From Paracorniculantispora psalliotae (lineage: Eukaryota; Ascomycota; Sordariomycetes; Hypocreales; Cordycipitaceae): 64,000 nucleotides of DNA. The stretch lies in contig PHFE01000095.1 in assembly GCA_002796755.1 (NCBI GenBank), positions 1,564,411 through 1,628,410 on the forward strand. The letters run 5' to 3'. Shown here one piece after another: positions 9,746 through 20,973 of the stretch (position 1 is its first letter; each line of letters opens with the position of its first letter). A program made the position numbers and the translations under genes. The notes beneath the pieces were generated by a model that did not search any database, was not told where the DNA came from, and saw nothing but the letters and a program-made list of their open reading frames with translations.

Positions 9746-11456
9746 ATGCGCGACCCAGCAAAACAAATTCGAATTGGCGGCAGTCGCTCCAAAGCTGGTT
9801 GCTTCGTACTCCACTTCAATATCTCATATGAGCTCGAGCAGCCATGACGCTAATAGTGATGCATGTAGAATAAGAAGAGTGAAGTGCGATGAGACAAAGC
9901 CCAATTGTGGCAGATGTACTTCAACGGGTCGTAAATGCGACGGCTACGAACCAGCTTCAGCATTTGCCAGCCATCGTTCACGGCAGGTTCAACACATGCC
10001 TCCAGAACGGCCATCTCAGACCTTGGTCTGTTCTGCAAATTCCACTCGAACTCGTGGCTGGGAATATTTTTATTATTGCTGTTCTGAGCAAGTATTTGGT
10101 GGCTCCCAGTTCAAATGGATCAAGACGCTCATTGTCCAACTCGGGCAGCAGGAGGATGCAGTCAATACTGCAGTAGCGGCCTTTAGTTCTATGCACGAAG
10201 CAGTATTTTTGGGCGCCCATTTTACAAGCCAAAGAATGCAGAGTTCGCCATTTCGCAAGCTCAAATTCAATATGGCTTCTGAACAGGCCGTAGCAGCAAC
10301 GACTGCTTACTGTGCATCTGTGAGAGCTCTGCAACAGGCGATTGACCGGCACGGCAGAGTCGCAGTTCCAGCAGCGCTTGTCTGCTGCATTCTTTTTGCA
10401 GCCTTTCATATGCTTCAATACGATTATGACGATTCTATACGTCATATTGAGTACGGGCTTGGAATTGTCGCCAAGGAGCAACACATTGAGCGCGGTGGTG
10501 GGGGTCTCTGCGTGTCTGGCTGGTCAGCGACGGCTGAACAAGGTGCCATGGCGGCACTTGTTTCCGGCTTTCATCGCCTTAGCATTGCAGTGTTCTTTTA
10601 CGGGCGACCTAATGCGCTGCTACAAGGTCGAATTATCATGCCAAACTCGTCGAGCGCCGATCATGATTCATGCGGCGTGGTTTTATTCAAGGACATTGAC
10701 GAAGCCCGAGTGTCTCTTTCGATAGTCGCTGCAAGCACCTTGAAGTTTACTGCTGAAGTCATCCAATACGAACGCGATGCTGAGATTCCACCAGTCCAGC
10801 ATTTTCAGGAACGACAAAGGCGATTAGAGTATCTCGATTCTTGGCGCGCCTCGCTTGGAGCGCTCACTCAGACAATTCACAATGCATCAGTAGACGGAAC
10901 CAAGTTTCGTATGCTACAAATTGTATTGGAGAGTCAAATACTGGCCCTTGTTGTGCTAGTCCGCACAAGCCTCGATGCAGACGAATCTGGTTACGACGCC
11001 TGTTTTGATGAATTCCGTGAAATACTCATTCTCTGCGAAGAGTACCTCTCATTATATTCTTCATCACTACTTTTTGCCGGCGCACAACTCAGAATCGACA
11101 GTTTTACTTTTGATATGGAAATTTTGCCGCAGCTGTGGCTCGTTGGCAAAAAGTGCCGCCACCGCCAATACCGACGGTGGGCTATTGATCTGCTGCAAAA
11201 GTACCATCGCAAGGAGGGTGTGTGGGATCCGGCACTAATATGCAATCTCACAAAACGGGCAATGGAGATTGAAGAACAAAATTTATGCCCTGGAGATTCA
11301 TCTCTTCCGAGCGATTTTGACCGGCTGTGGTCAGTCGACCTAGACTCACGATACGAGAATGGTAGTGTGGCTGTATTTGCTTACAAGCCTGTCACGCTCG
11401 GAGGGCGCGGGCTGTCATGGGAAGAGATGATCTTCGTCGACCCTGATTCAAAATAA
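9746..11456 (+). CDS. Zn2Cys6 transcription factor, first exon apparently out of frame
   Basis: The long frame to 11456 encodes a fungal regulator: CRIRRVKCDETKPNCGRC and GRKCDGY form a Gal4-type zinc cluster, followed by about 500 residues resembling the fungal-specific regulatory domain. In that frame the first ATG is 9828, and the first of the six cluster cysteines is missing. The missing piece is found just upstream in another frame: ATG 9746 opens a 20-codon exon ending SRSKAGCF at 9805, followed by a GT donor (gtactc). Joining it directly to GCATGT at 9861 would give GCFACRIRR, a perfect cluster with a 55-nt intron. However, the AG nearest that point is at 9855-9856, leaving four extra bases (TGAT), and no AG in range restores the frame. 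The gene is therefore either damaged here, spliced non-canonically, or affected by a sequence error. Confidence 0.7.
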
Positions 11457-12075
11457 GCAGAGTAATAAACTTTTCGGCTCATAGTGGGTACTTTTTTTTT
11501 GCTACTAGAGATGTGACATCATTTGTGCGGCAAGGCTGGACGGCAGGTACCAAACTGTGCCTTGATCGTATTGGTCGCTTCTTCAGCCGCAGAGCATTCC
11601 TGATCCAGGACCCTGTTCACTAGCGGCGTGGCCGGGCACAACTCCGACAATTAGTCTCAGGTCCACGGTCAGAGTGTACGGTGAGCTGAAAAATGATCTG
11701 GGTACAGTTGCAACAGTACTCTTTCAGCTATGAGAGAACCTGTCTTGAGATCCGCATGTCTTGCATCATCCTTACGCTGGTCGCCCTGGAATCAGGCTTT
11801 TTTCGACCGTGGAGGCGAATCTGCCTGACGAAGCTGAACAGAAAGACAATCTTGGCATCTTACATTGATGTCACGTACTTGGCTTGTACATTTCAATCCG
11901 GCCAAGTTGAGTGTAATTCTCGGGTAGCGAGAATGTATTGAATCAGAGCTAAATGTGGTCGTCAGATGTAAGAACTTGAAGAGGTAACCTGGTTAAACGG
12001 TCATATTGCAGATTGAAACACAAATGGTCTAGTTGAGGTAATGTTCTTGACTCTCAGAATGAAGTCTGGAAGAAG
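11457..12075. other. Intergenic region upstream of the double-defensin gene
   Basis: Nothing coding is supported. The distal part is expected to be promoter of the secreted peptide gene. Confidence 0.45.
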
Positions 12076-12083
12076 TATAAATA
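12076..12083 (+). promoter_or_regulatory. TATA-like box of the double-defensin gene
   Basis: TATAAATA lies about 180 nt before the ATG. The intervening leader is pyrimidine- and CA-rich and contains an intron (donor gtacgt at 12193, branch gctaac, acceptor cacag at 12244), so transcription starting near 12110 would give a short leader once spliced. Confidence 0.5.
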
Positions 12084-12254
12084 TCTGGCATGTTCCCGAA
12101 CAATGAGACTGTCTCTTCACACACAACAGTTCCAACTTGATCATCAACCAATTCTCATCAACAAATTATCAACACATTACTCACATCATCATGTACGTTC
12201 TCTTCCTTTTGGTTGTACTTGCCTCTGCTAACTGAAGCGCACAGCTCCTTCACC

Positions 12255-12770
12255 ATGAAGTTCGTTCTAGTCGCCATTGCTCTCGCGTCCACCGCCTCGG
12301 CCATCTGCCACAACTCGATTGCCTGCCTGACCGGCGGCGACGAGATGTGCGGCAAGGTCTGCGTGCGCCAGGGCAACCCCAGCGGCGGCCGCTGCGCCCC
12401 CCGCGACGGCTGCGAGGGCTACAGCATCTGCGCGTGCTACCCCCGCAAGCGTGGCGACGACTCTGCCATGGTCGACGCCGAGCAGCAGCTCTGGGACGAG
12501 GAAGTCAAGGCCGGCATCGCGCCCTACGTGAGCGACGAGGACCTCAGCAAGCGTGAGGTGCAGGATGCGGCCATCGAAGCGGCCCTCCGTGATATCTCGG
12601 AGACCACTGGCGATGTTGAGGCCCGCAGCGCCCTCACCACGCGCAGCTTCTGCTGCAGCCTGGTGCCTCCGGCCAGTGGTCTCTGCTGCGATAACCACTG
12701 CACGTACATCAAGGGCACCGGTGGCCAGTGCAAGGACAAGGGCGACGGCGATATTTGCTACTGCAACTAA
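12255..12770 (+). CDS. Secreted precursor with two defensin-like (CS-alpha-beta) domains
   Basis: 171 residues. Residues 1-16 (MKFVLVAIALASTASA) are a signal peptide. Domain 1 follows with eight cysteines, including CGKVC (CxxxC), GGRC (GxC) and CAC (CxC), the three hallmarks of the cysteine-stabilised alpha-beta fold. It ends at a PRKR basic site. A linker of about 65 residues, rich in Asp and Glu, contains LSKR and a further Arg site (LTTR). Domain 2 at the C-terminus again has eight cysteines with CDNHC, GGQC and CYC. This is the layout of a prepropeptide cut by a Kex2-like protease into two defensin-like peptides. An upstream leader intron (12193-12244) removes an out-of-frame ATG. Antimicrobial action is the usual role of the fold but is inference here. 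Confidence 0.8.
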   Translation: MKFVLVAIALASTASAICHNSIACLTGGDEMCGKVCVRQGNPSGGRCAPRDGCEGYSICACYPRKRGDDSAMVDAEQQLWDEEVKAGIAPYVSDEDLSKREVQDAAIEAALRDISETTGDVEARSALTTRSFCCSLVPPASGLCCDNHCTYIKGTGGQCKDKGDGDICYCN

Positions 12771-13954
12771 AGCCCGTTACGACATTGGCTGTTGATATAG
12801 AGATGACAAGCACGCTATTCAATACCATAGATACTTTGAACGAATGATGGATCCATCAGATAGCAATAAATATTACCGTGTTGCAAAAATTTGCCATTAT
12901 GGTTCCCATTGCGACGTGACATATATGAGCTATATGCAAGTGAGACTCGTGTAGGCAAACGAATAGCTTCTTTTGCGAGAACTGTAGTGTACAAGTGAGG
13001 CTCGACCACCATTCGCAACCCCGAGGTGTTTCGTGTAACAAAAAACGGTTTCTGCGTGGCCCAGCTGCGGCATCTGATTTGACTCGCTCCCAGACCTGAA
13101 GGCGAGACACTGTCAGCTGTCTTACACCCTCCTCCACATTGAGCCTATCGACCATCGTGGCGCTGTGGGGATAAAAGTGATCTTCGCGATGCGATCTTCA
13201 TTCAGCTGCCCCTTTCTCGCCACTGCCTTGCGCCCTGTTAATTGACTCAGGCAATAGGGTCAGCATTGCGAGAGAGCGAAAAAATTGAAACCTCAAGTCT
13301 GCCTGGCATGTTTGTGCCATTCGGCGTAGAGCGAGACATTGGCAGACAAGCATTATGCTTATTTTCAATGTGTGGGGATGATGTGCAGCGAGCTAGTGGG
13401 ATCGCGGCATTCGGTCCATCTGCTCGTATAAGTCGCATTTTCATACTCTAATTTTTTCTAGTCATCCCTAGTCTCCGCAGGTGCATGGGCGCGGTGACGC
13501 AGTAGTTGGTTGGGGCTGGAAAGTCAGCGTCGAAGAACGCTTGCCGAGCATCGGGTGGCGGCGCCCAAATCTCGAATCAGCGACGTTTCCGTCCGGAGCC
13601 AATTTCCAGCAGTGACAGCTTGGCGGACCGTCGGCTGACTACCTTGTGCGGGTCAACACATTGCGTTCCACGCCGTTCAAAGGCTGCGATTGCAATCACG
13701 CTCTGGAGAGAAGAGAGGAACAGTAATTTGTAGCCAAATATATTCGATATGTATAGAACAAGTATACAATAAGACTAATATTCTTTTCCTGATCAAACTC
13801 CGCGCTAAAATGCAAAATAAAAAACAATGCCGAAAATGCTATTCATAGCTCTTTTTTGACCCATACCCTTATAAAAACAAATACTTTATGCCATTGGTAT
13901 ATCCATTCATAAATTCTCTTTTCAACATCAGTATCAGACATTTGATTCTGCTCT
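12771..13954. other. Intergenic region, no gene supported
   Basis: About 1.2 kb between the defensin-like gene and the 3' end of RRN3. Frames of 65-99 codons occur, but none has a start, signal peptide or motif that convinces. Confidence 0.5.
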
Positions 13955-16018
13955 TCAGTCAAAGTCATCACCGTCGCTGTCGGTGGCTGTTGCCTCCTCC
14001 AGCTCATCCTCGTCTTCGTCATCCATGTCGTCGCTGTCATCGCTGTCGTCATCCGCATTCAGACCTGGGACCGATTTCCAGTGAACATAGTCGTTGTCAA
14101 GCCAGCGCTTGCTGACGGGCAGCTGGTACGGGTCGAACGGGAAGTACGGGTCGAGCTGGTGGAAGCTCTCCTCCTGGCCGTCGTAGCCGGCGTCGCGGAG
14201 GGCGCCGCCGGTTGCGTACGTGGAGGACAGGAACTGCGTGAGGCGCACGCGCTTGTTGCTCTCGACCAGCGGGTAGACGTACATGAAGTTGAGGCGGTGC
14301 GCAAGCTTGGCGAACTCTTCGACAATGACGGGCGCGCACACCTTAAGTGGGTTCAGCTTGCCAAAGACTTGGACCGACAAGTCCTTGCGCGAGCTGCCAA
14401 TCCACTCGAGGTCCTGGCCAATGTAGGAGGCAGCGTCGTCGGCGTCCACAGCGTCGGGTGCGGCGACGACGAGATCTTGCCAGCGGAAGCAGAAGATGTA
14501 TAGGGTCGCCTGCACCAGGCTGTAGTATGGGTGGAATCGCTTCAGGTCGGGCCCGCGGCAGATCGGCTCGTACTTTCGGCGGTACTGCTCGAGGTGGTGC
14601 AGCAGCAGCGTGAAGATGGTGCGGACGAGGCTGCGAGGCACCTGGGCGCCACGCGCGACGAAACTAGCGAGGTAGGCGGCGGCGGCCTGCTTCAGAACGT
14701 TGGGTGTATTGCTCTGAAACGCGGTGGCGATGAGCTGTCCGCAGAAGGCGTCGGTGAGGCGCTCGTGCTGCTGGGCGAAATGGAAAATGAGGAATTGCGT
14801 GTGGCGAGATTTATAGGTAGGGAGGACCATGTGGTCAAATTCGCGAAGGATAATGGTGAAGGCGTCAAAGGCTTTATCGGACCCAGGGTTGAGGAAGAAG
14901 GGCGTGTAAAATTTGAAGAGTGTGTCGAGGACAGCGTCCATCTTTTCGACGTTGTCCTTTACAGTCTTGATCCGTGTGGCTTCCTCATCAAAGTCGAGGT
15001 CTTCGCTATCAACCGATTCGTTGTCGCTGTTATCCAGTTCGTCTTGCTCCCAATCAGACGTGGTATGCTGATTCTCACGCAGCGCAAAGAGCACAGCAGT
15101 AGTGATGTCGTCGTCAATATCTTCCAGATCCAACTGCATTTGCGAGTCAATCTTGACGACACGGTTTAGAATAATATCAAGAATCTCGTCTTGCAGGTCG
15201 GGCACGTATTCCTTAACCTTAAGCAGGTTGTTGATGTAGGCCATGTGCGTCTGCACCGAGTCATCCGGGAAAGGAAACTTGGCGCTCAGCAGACTCTCGA
15301 GAACGCCGACAGCAGAGGGAAACATTTGCAGGAGATACCGCAGTGTCGAGTGCAGACGTTTGCGCATAATCTCGCGGCTCACTTCGGGAAAATCGGGTAC
15401 GCACCAGGCTGACTGGCGGGTGAGCTGGAATTTGTCGACGAGCATGGACAGGACGGTGCCGAGATATGAACCCTGAGCGCTGACGAGGGCGGCGAGGAAG
15501 TGCGTAAAGGACTTCACAAAGGCGTCATCGCGGCCGAGCCACGCGCACTGCAGGATGACACGGACGAGGCCGTTGCACTCTCTGTGCTTGAGGATGGGGA
15601 CGCAGCTCGTCAGTGCCATGACGTAGACCTGGAGCTCGTGGGGCTTGAGGGTGTCGTCCTCCTCGCCGACGACGGGGGGCAGGTAGCGCTGCTTGTCGTT
15701 GGCGAACATCTCCTTGAGGGTGTCGTACTGGCCGTCATGTCCGCGCAGGTGGCCCTCGAGGGCGGTGCGCACTTCCAGCTTGACCTCGTCCATGGTGCGG
15801 CGGCCGACCTCGTACGTCACGTTTCGGATGTCGTCGAAAAAGACTTTGCGTCGCTTCGTCGGGCTTTCGGGCGCTTCGATCATCATGTCAGAGCCGTCCT
15901 CATGCTGGTACTTGCGGCGGCCCAGGACGGAGGCGGTCTTGAGGATGGACTTGACGGGCGTCGGCGTCTGCGACACAGAGCCAGGCAACACTCTGGCAGC
16001 GGGCGAGAACGGTCGCAT
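13955..16018 (-). CDS. RRN3: RNA polymerase I-specific initiation factor Rrn3 (TIF-IA)
   Basis: 687 residues in one exon, close to the yeast length. Rrn3 bridges RNA polymerase I to the core factor at the rDNA promoter in the nucleolus. The sequence has the family helical-repeat body, for example LKPHELQVYVMALTSCVPIL, RVILQCAWLGRDDAFVKSF and FYTPFFLNPGSDKAFDAF. An acidic insert lies near residue 330-350, and the tail of the last 40 residues is almost all Asp and Glu. The frame is open up to 16096, but the natural start is ATG 16018 (MRPFSPAARVLPGS). The N-terminus includes TPTPVKSILKT and a basic KRRKVFF patch. Confidence 0.92.
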   Translation of the reverse strand: MRPFSPAARVLPGSVSQTPTPVKSILKTASVLGRRKYQHEDGSDMMIEAPESPTKRRKVFFDDIRNVTYEVGRRTMDEVKLEVRTALEGHLRGHDGQYDTLKEMFANDKQRYLPPVVGEEDDTLKPHELQVYVMALTSCVPILKHRECNGLVRVILQCAWLGRDDAFVKSFTHFLAALVSAQGSYLGTVLSMLVDKFQLTRQSAWCVPDFPEVSREIMRKRLHSTLRYLLQMFPSAVGVLESLLSAKFPFPDDSVQTHMAYINNLLKVKEYVPDLQDEILDIILNRVVKIDSQMQLDLEDIDDDITTAVLFALRENQHTTSDWEQDELDNSDNESVDSEDLDFDEEATRIKTVKDNVEKMDAVLDTLFKFYTPFFLNPGSDKAFDAFTIILREFDHMVLPTYKSRHTQFLIFHFAQQHERLTDAFCGQLIATAFQSNTPNVLKQAAAAYLASFVARGAQVPRSLVRTIFTLLLHHLEQYRRKYEPICRGPDLKRFHPYYSLVQATLYIFCFRWQDLVVAAPDAVDADDAASYIGQDLEWIGSSRKDLSVQVFGKLNPLKVCAPVIVEEFAKLAHRLNFMYVYPLVESNKRVRLTQFLSSTYATGGALRDAGYDGQEESFHQLDPYFPFDPYQLPVSKRWLDNDYVHWKSVPGLNADDDSDDSDDMDDEDEDELEEATATDSDGDDFD

Positions 16019-17132
16019 GGAGTGTGTGTCTTTTTTTTTTGCCTTTTGATTTTGGACCTGCGTGCTGTAATAGCTTCTTTGCGTCGCCGCGCACAACAGA
16101 AAAGCTCGGACAATTCGTTGTGTGTTTGTCCCCAGCTGCGGCTAGCCGGTGTGAATTTTCCCCCCAGCAACGGTTCGGGCGGCTAAGGTCTAAGCATGTA
16201 GAAGAATCACTTCGTGTTTAAGAGAGGCCAGGTAGAATTTATCATAATAGTGGTATCAGGCAAGCGACGGAATAGGGTATGCTCGCGCAGTGCATTTGTG
16301 TCCAGGGTGCTGTTTGGCGATAGGAAGAAACCAGCAGCAGCCTTGGTGAGGACGAGACCCTTTGGCAGAACAGCAGACGATGCACGAAATTTTGGTGGAC
16401 AACAGGAATTTTTCGATGGAAAAGTGGGGTTACACACGTGCCCCAGTGGCAGTCGCCTTGCCCGCGCAACATCGTCACAGATGGTCCGTGCACCGGGGAA
16501 TCGCCAGACGAGGCATCTTCCGATGTGAGCAGGCATCATGTATTGGACATTTATCGCAAAAGAAAAATGACAAGTGGAAAATTAGTATGTCAATATCCCG
16601 GTTTCAACAGTTCAATTCAACGTTCAATTCAACAATTCTGACAGGCTGCGCCGTGGTGGTCTCTCCCAATAGCTATCAGTCAGTATACCCAAAAACACCC
16701 ACCCGACTGGTTACATACTGAAGCCCTTGTTACATGCCGCGAGACGATTGCTCATCCCGCGACCTGTTCGCAATCCTACAATTCTGATCTTACCATGTCC
16801 ATCGATGCTTCATCATGGCAATCATTTGCTTTTCGTCTCTCGCTCAGCCAAATGGCCAAGACTGTGTCAAAGAAAATCTATTGTATAGGAAGCCAGCGCG
16901 CAAGCCAAACACACGACTCGGGTTCCAGCCGTGAAAGGAAAAATTCAATAGCAGCAAGGGAAAAAAGATCAAAGAACAAAAACAGACAGATAGCGCCACC
17001 TTCTCGAATTGCTCGCGCAATTCAAGACCAAAAAAAATTATATCCCAATCCTGGTGGCAACGTGTTTCTCGTTACCCAGCAAACCGTAATCAACTGCACC
17101 GCATCGTATCACCGCCAGGACAAGCCAGCTTT
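16019..17132. other. Promoter region of RRN3 and 3' flank of HapC
   Basis: About 1.1 kb with no supported coding frame. A homopolymer T run sits just before the RRN3 start (about 16031-16040). Confidence 0.5.
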
Positions 17133-17950
17133 CTAGTAGCCCTCGCCAGACCCCGCAGCGGGAGCAGATCCGTTGTTCGCAGTGCCGCCGGAGCTGTACA
17201 TGTAGTTAGGGTCGGCAGATGCTTCCGTGCTGCTCGCACCCTCGGCAAACTCTGCAGCGTTGGAGCCGGCACTCGCGGGGGGAGCACCCTCTGGTCGGTC
17301 GCCACCCGCAGAGCCGCCCCAGGGGACATTCTCCGCAGCACGCTCGCGGTTGGTTGCGTTTTGTTGCTAGAACTGGGTCAGTACATGCATCTCCTGCCGA
17401 TTGAGAGACGGATGTGGTGTGCTTACCTCTCGGTACTTGGAAAGGTAGACCTTGAGAGCCTCGGCATAGTTTTCAAAGCCCAGCGAAGTCATGGCAAAGA
17501 GAATATCCTCACCGTTGACAGTCTTGCGCTTTTCTTGCTGGCACTTCTCCGACGCTGTGAGAGGGCCCGTTAGCTTCCCGCCAAAATGCGGCGCATAGAG
17601 AGCCATCGACGTACCTTCGCTCGTGATGAACGAGATGAACTCGCTGACACACTCTTGCATACATTCCTTTGCTTCCTTTGCAATCTTGGCATTATCTGGC
17701 AGAGCATTCTTCATGATGCGGGCAACTGGGAATCAAAGGTCAGCGCAGCGCCGATTGCGCTCGTGGGAGCGGCAGCAGCCAAGGGCTCTAACGTACCATT
17801 GGCAATCGGCAGCCATCTGTCCTGTTCCTTGACACCGTCAAATTCGTAGCCACCGGCTTGATCCTGGGAATCGTCCATGTGTCCCTCGTCACCAGGGGAT
17901 TGAGCATGTTGCTCAGCATCCTTGGGGGGCGATTGGGCGGGCTCTGACAT
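17133..17950 (-). CDS. hapC: CCAAT-binding factor subunit HapC (NF-YB / Hap3)
   Basis: Four exons: 17950-17797, 17725-17615, 17554-17427, 17366-17133 (208 residues). The three introns (71, 60 and 60 nt) are all GT-AG and each preserves frame. The joined protein has the NF-YB histone-fold core: DRWLPIANVARIMKNALP, ECVSEFISFITSEASEKC and TVNGEDILFAMTSLGFENY. Together with HapB and HapE it forms the CCAAT-binding complex in the nucleus; in fungi this also recruits HapX for iron regulation. The N-terminus is acidic, and the C-terminus is low-complexity (Ala, Gly, Ser). The upstream leader seems long and contains ATTGG (CCAAT) sites, one 63 nt before the ATG (18013-18017). Confidence 0.95.
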
Positions 17951-20350
17951 ATTTGGCTGTTTTGGGGCCTTGGCAACGGCTACTCTTAATCAGAGAATGT
18001 GGCGGCGCAGTGATTGGGCTGAAACACTGCTGTATTCCGGCGGCGAGATTCGCTCTCTCTGCTTAGTTTTCGCGACGGTTCCGGGAGTGGCCAGGCCTTG
18101 CACGTTCAGGCGGAGGGGGGTGCGGGCAGAGGTCGGGTTGGCTCGAGAGAGGCAAAAGAGAAGGCTGCGTCACTGTGACAATCCAGTCAGTACCATGTGC
18201 TGGGTTTGCATTAGCCTGCGCCGGCCGGGACCCGCGGTTGGTTCCTGGGTCCATTTGGGTCGTCCCCCGGACGGTGTGAGTGCAGCTCTGGATCGGTGAC
18301 GGCAGAGAGGGCGTGACAGACGCGAGCGCAGCCAAGGAGAGCTGCGCCATCTGGGAACGAACAAGGTTGGGTTTCCAAGCTGCAGGCCAGGGAGGGGAGG
18401 GGAGGGGGAGGGGTGTTGGGAGCAAGCATGCGCTGGCCGGCGCCCACAATAACACCCTGTGTTTTTTTGGCCGTCCGCGGCGGCATCGCGATAGGAGAGA
18501 CGAAGGCAATGCTGTATGAAAGGGTGCGGGAAATAGTACCTCTGAGCTTATGTTTTGCGACACGGGTAGAGGCGATGGCGGAGAAAGCGCGTGGGCGATG
18601 CGAGCGGCACCAGGTTTCGCAAGAAGCGTGCTTTGGTGCTCGGAAGCTGCGACAACCACGATCTCTCGGGACAGGAATGCGCGAGGCTGCGCTGCACAGC
18701 GGTTTCGACCTGGGAGGGCGTCGGGGTAGGTGGTCTGAGCTGGGAGGGCGTGCGCTTGGATCAAGGAGCCGTCAATTGATGCGGCAAAGGTCAGAGGGTG
18801 GGAGAGCAGAAGCAAAAGGTCGCGGTCGAAACAGAGGCAGCGCCGGACAATTGGGTGGTGGTGCAGAGGTGTGCAGGAGTGGAGCCGCGGCGCCGGCTGC
18901 AGAGGAACGTGGGGTTGCCTTGCTGTTGGAGGGGAGGATGGGCGGCCGAGCCAACCAAGACGAGTAAAGGGATGCTCTTCTTTCTCGCATATACGCACAT
19001 AATCATCGCACTCACACATATATGCGCATACCATAAACCCACCAGTCGGAGCCCAAGCTGCAACCCAGCCAGCCATGGCCATCTCCCGAGCGCCGCCCAG
19101 TACGCCCGTCGACTGTTACTAGGTACGACGCTTAAAAGCTTAGTGTGGTCTTTGGCGTCGGCTTGGGCTGCCGTAATGGCATGCATGGCTTTTACAAGTA
19201 TCCAGTGGCTCGTCTAACGCAGTCTGTCCCCTGTTGGCCGCATGGAAAGCTCAGGCAAATCATGATACCAAGATGCCCCCGTTACCCTGCACAAGCCAGG
19301 TTTCGTCTCTTCAGCACAACGCACAATGCACGAGCATGCGTGCAAATCACGTATCACACCGGCATAAAGATAGATTTACACGATGCACCAAGACCTGTCG
19401 TCTTTTAGCTCTGCTGTCAACTAGCAGAGCTGCCTTTTCGGGGTGCGCTACTTACCCACACACTCCAATCAGCTCGCGTACAACTGCTCTTCGGCTTTCG
19501 TCATAGTGAAGAGCGGTGTGTCTCTCCGGGGGGGTGTTGTCGGAAAGAGTTCCTGCCAGCACTTTAACATTCTCTTCACCTTCCGCGTAATTCTAAGTTA
19601 GCGTACATGTCCAACACTGTGTGCTTCAGCTAGCCTTGCGACATCCTTGCATATCGGGCAGCATAACGGCCAGCCTCAGACCCATTGAGTTCTATGCAAT
19701 ATGCAAGCCATTTGGAATTTTGCTTCTTCGGCGAATTTTGTGCACGGATTATTTATTTATATTTATTTATTTTTTATTCTTGTTGGATTTACTCGGCACT
19801 CGTCATCGTGCTACTTGTCCATCGCGTTTCGTCGTCAGCGGCCCTGACATGGCTTGGCCGCAAGGCACGGATGAGCCACACCATCAGGCTATCTTGGGCC
19901 GCATTGCATCTCGACCACGTTGCATGCTGTACCTGTGGCTGTGTTATTAATAATTAAAAATGAAGCAAGGAATGTCAGAGAAGTAGTCGCTGGATACCTA
20001 ATACTGTCGCCCAGCCCTGAACTGCAAATACGTATTTCGTGGCTAGCCGGGGCGCTGCTCGGGCCATATCATTACGCACTCCATGCCCTGTAATTACACG
20101 GCAATCAGTTAATCTTAAGGAAAGTTACCTGTGTACAATAAAAGGTGCGCTCCTGCATCACCGGACATAATTGCCCTCCCCCAGCGAGCACGACTTTACA
20201 AGTCAAAGCGGCGTTTTGGCATTGAGCTGCCAACTTTATCAGATGGTCTGCAATGCTGAGGAAATTTTAAGGAACGAGTATTTGGGATAATCGCACAATT
20301 TCTAACAATGTTTAGGCTGATTTGCTTTTATTCATGTCTAATTGGCTACT
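17951..20350. other. Long GC-rich leader/promoter of hapC and intergenic DNA
   Basis: 2.4 kb without a convincing gene. On the minus strand a 339-codon open frame (19082-18063) runs towards hapC, but its Pro, Ser and Arg-rich composition suggests leader, not protein. A possible leader intron can be read there (donor gtacta at 18539, acceptor gtcacag at 18173). ATTGG sites occur at 18013-18017 and 18850-18854. From 19083 on the DNA is ordinary intergenic sequence with a TTTATTTA-rich tract near 19750. Confidence 0.45.
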
Positions 20351-20973
20351 TTATTGCTGCACAACTTGGACATTGTTCTTCTTCTGTAACCAAAGTCAGC
20401 ATCTGAACGATCTTTATCACGGGTTAATAAGAATCTGTAGGCCACGTACCTTCCACGAATCAAGCTCATCTTGCTTCGTCTTGTAGTTCTTCACCAGGTC
20501 ATCCAGCACCTTCTTCAGGCCGTCCTGGTTGGTCTGGAGGGCTGGGACAACATCCTTGACTGTTCTCTCCACGAGGACACCGTTAATGAGTCGAAAGCAT
20601 TTACGATCTTCTGGCAAAGGCTGAAGAGTCTCAAGAACGAGTCTAAGTTGTGAAGAACATCGTTAGCATAACCTTGCCCACTTGCTGTTGCCTCATCGGC
20701 TGGTGATGGCGGGGAATCACTGAGTGAGATGCCTCACAGCCAGCTCCCGACGCTGCACCATCGAAGGGCTATGACACGTACTTGTGCTCCTCGGCTTCTT
20801 GCTCAATGTCTCCAATCTTTTGCGCTATTTGCTGCAGCACATTCTTAAAGTTGGAGTATTGTGCTTGCAGATCTAGATCCAGGTTAGCACCTTCTCTCAT
20901 TTTGCATGCAAGGGAACCCCGCCAGCCACATACCTTGCTGCTTCTTTCCAGACACCTGAGGCTGCGCAGACAT
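20351..20973 (-). CDS. GIM4: Prefoldin subunit 2 (Gim4)
   Basis: Four exons: 20973-20934, 20872-20782, 20642-20450, 20383-20351 (118 residues). Introns of 61, 139 and 66 nt have GT-AG ends. The spliced protein shows the beta-prefoldin layout: an N-terminal coiled coil (KNVLQQIAQKIGDIEQEAEE), the hairpin region DRKCFRLINGVLVERTVKDV, and a C-terminal coiled coil with YKTKQDELDSWKKKNN. Prefoldin hands nascent actin and tubulin to the CCT chaperonin in the cytosol. Only the third exon is visible as a long frame; the others are short. It is head-to-head with CMC2, 268 nt apart. Confidence 0.93.

Noticed and set aside
9774..9827. Upstream extension of the zinc-cluster frame
   Set aside because: It begins with TTG; real in-frame ATG is 9828, and the proper N-terminal exon is in a different frame from 9746.
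18063..19082. 339-codon minus-strand frame upstream of hapC as a protein
   Set aside because: Composition is dominated by Pro, Ser, Arg and Leu with no domain or homology signal. Its position suggests leader and promoter DNA of hapC.
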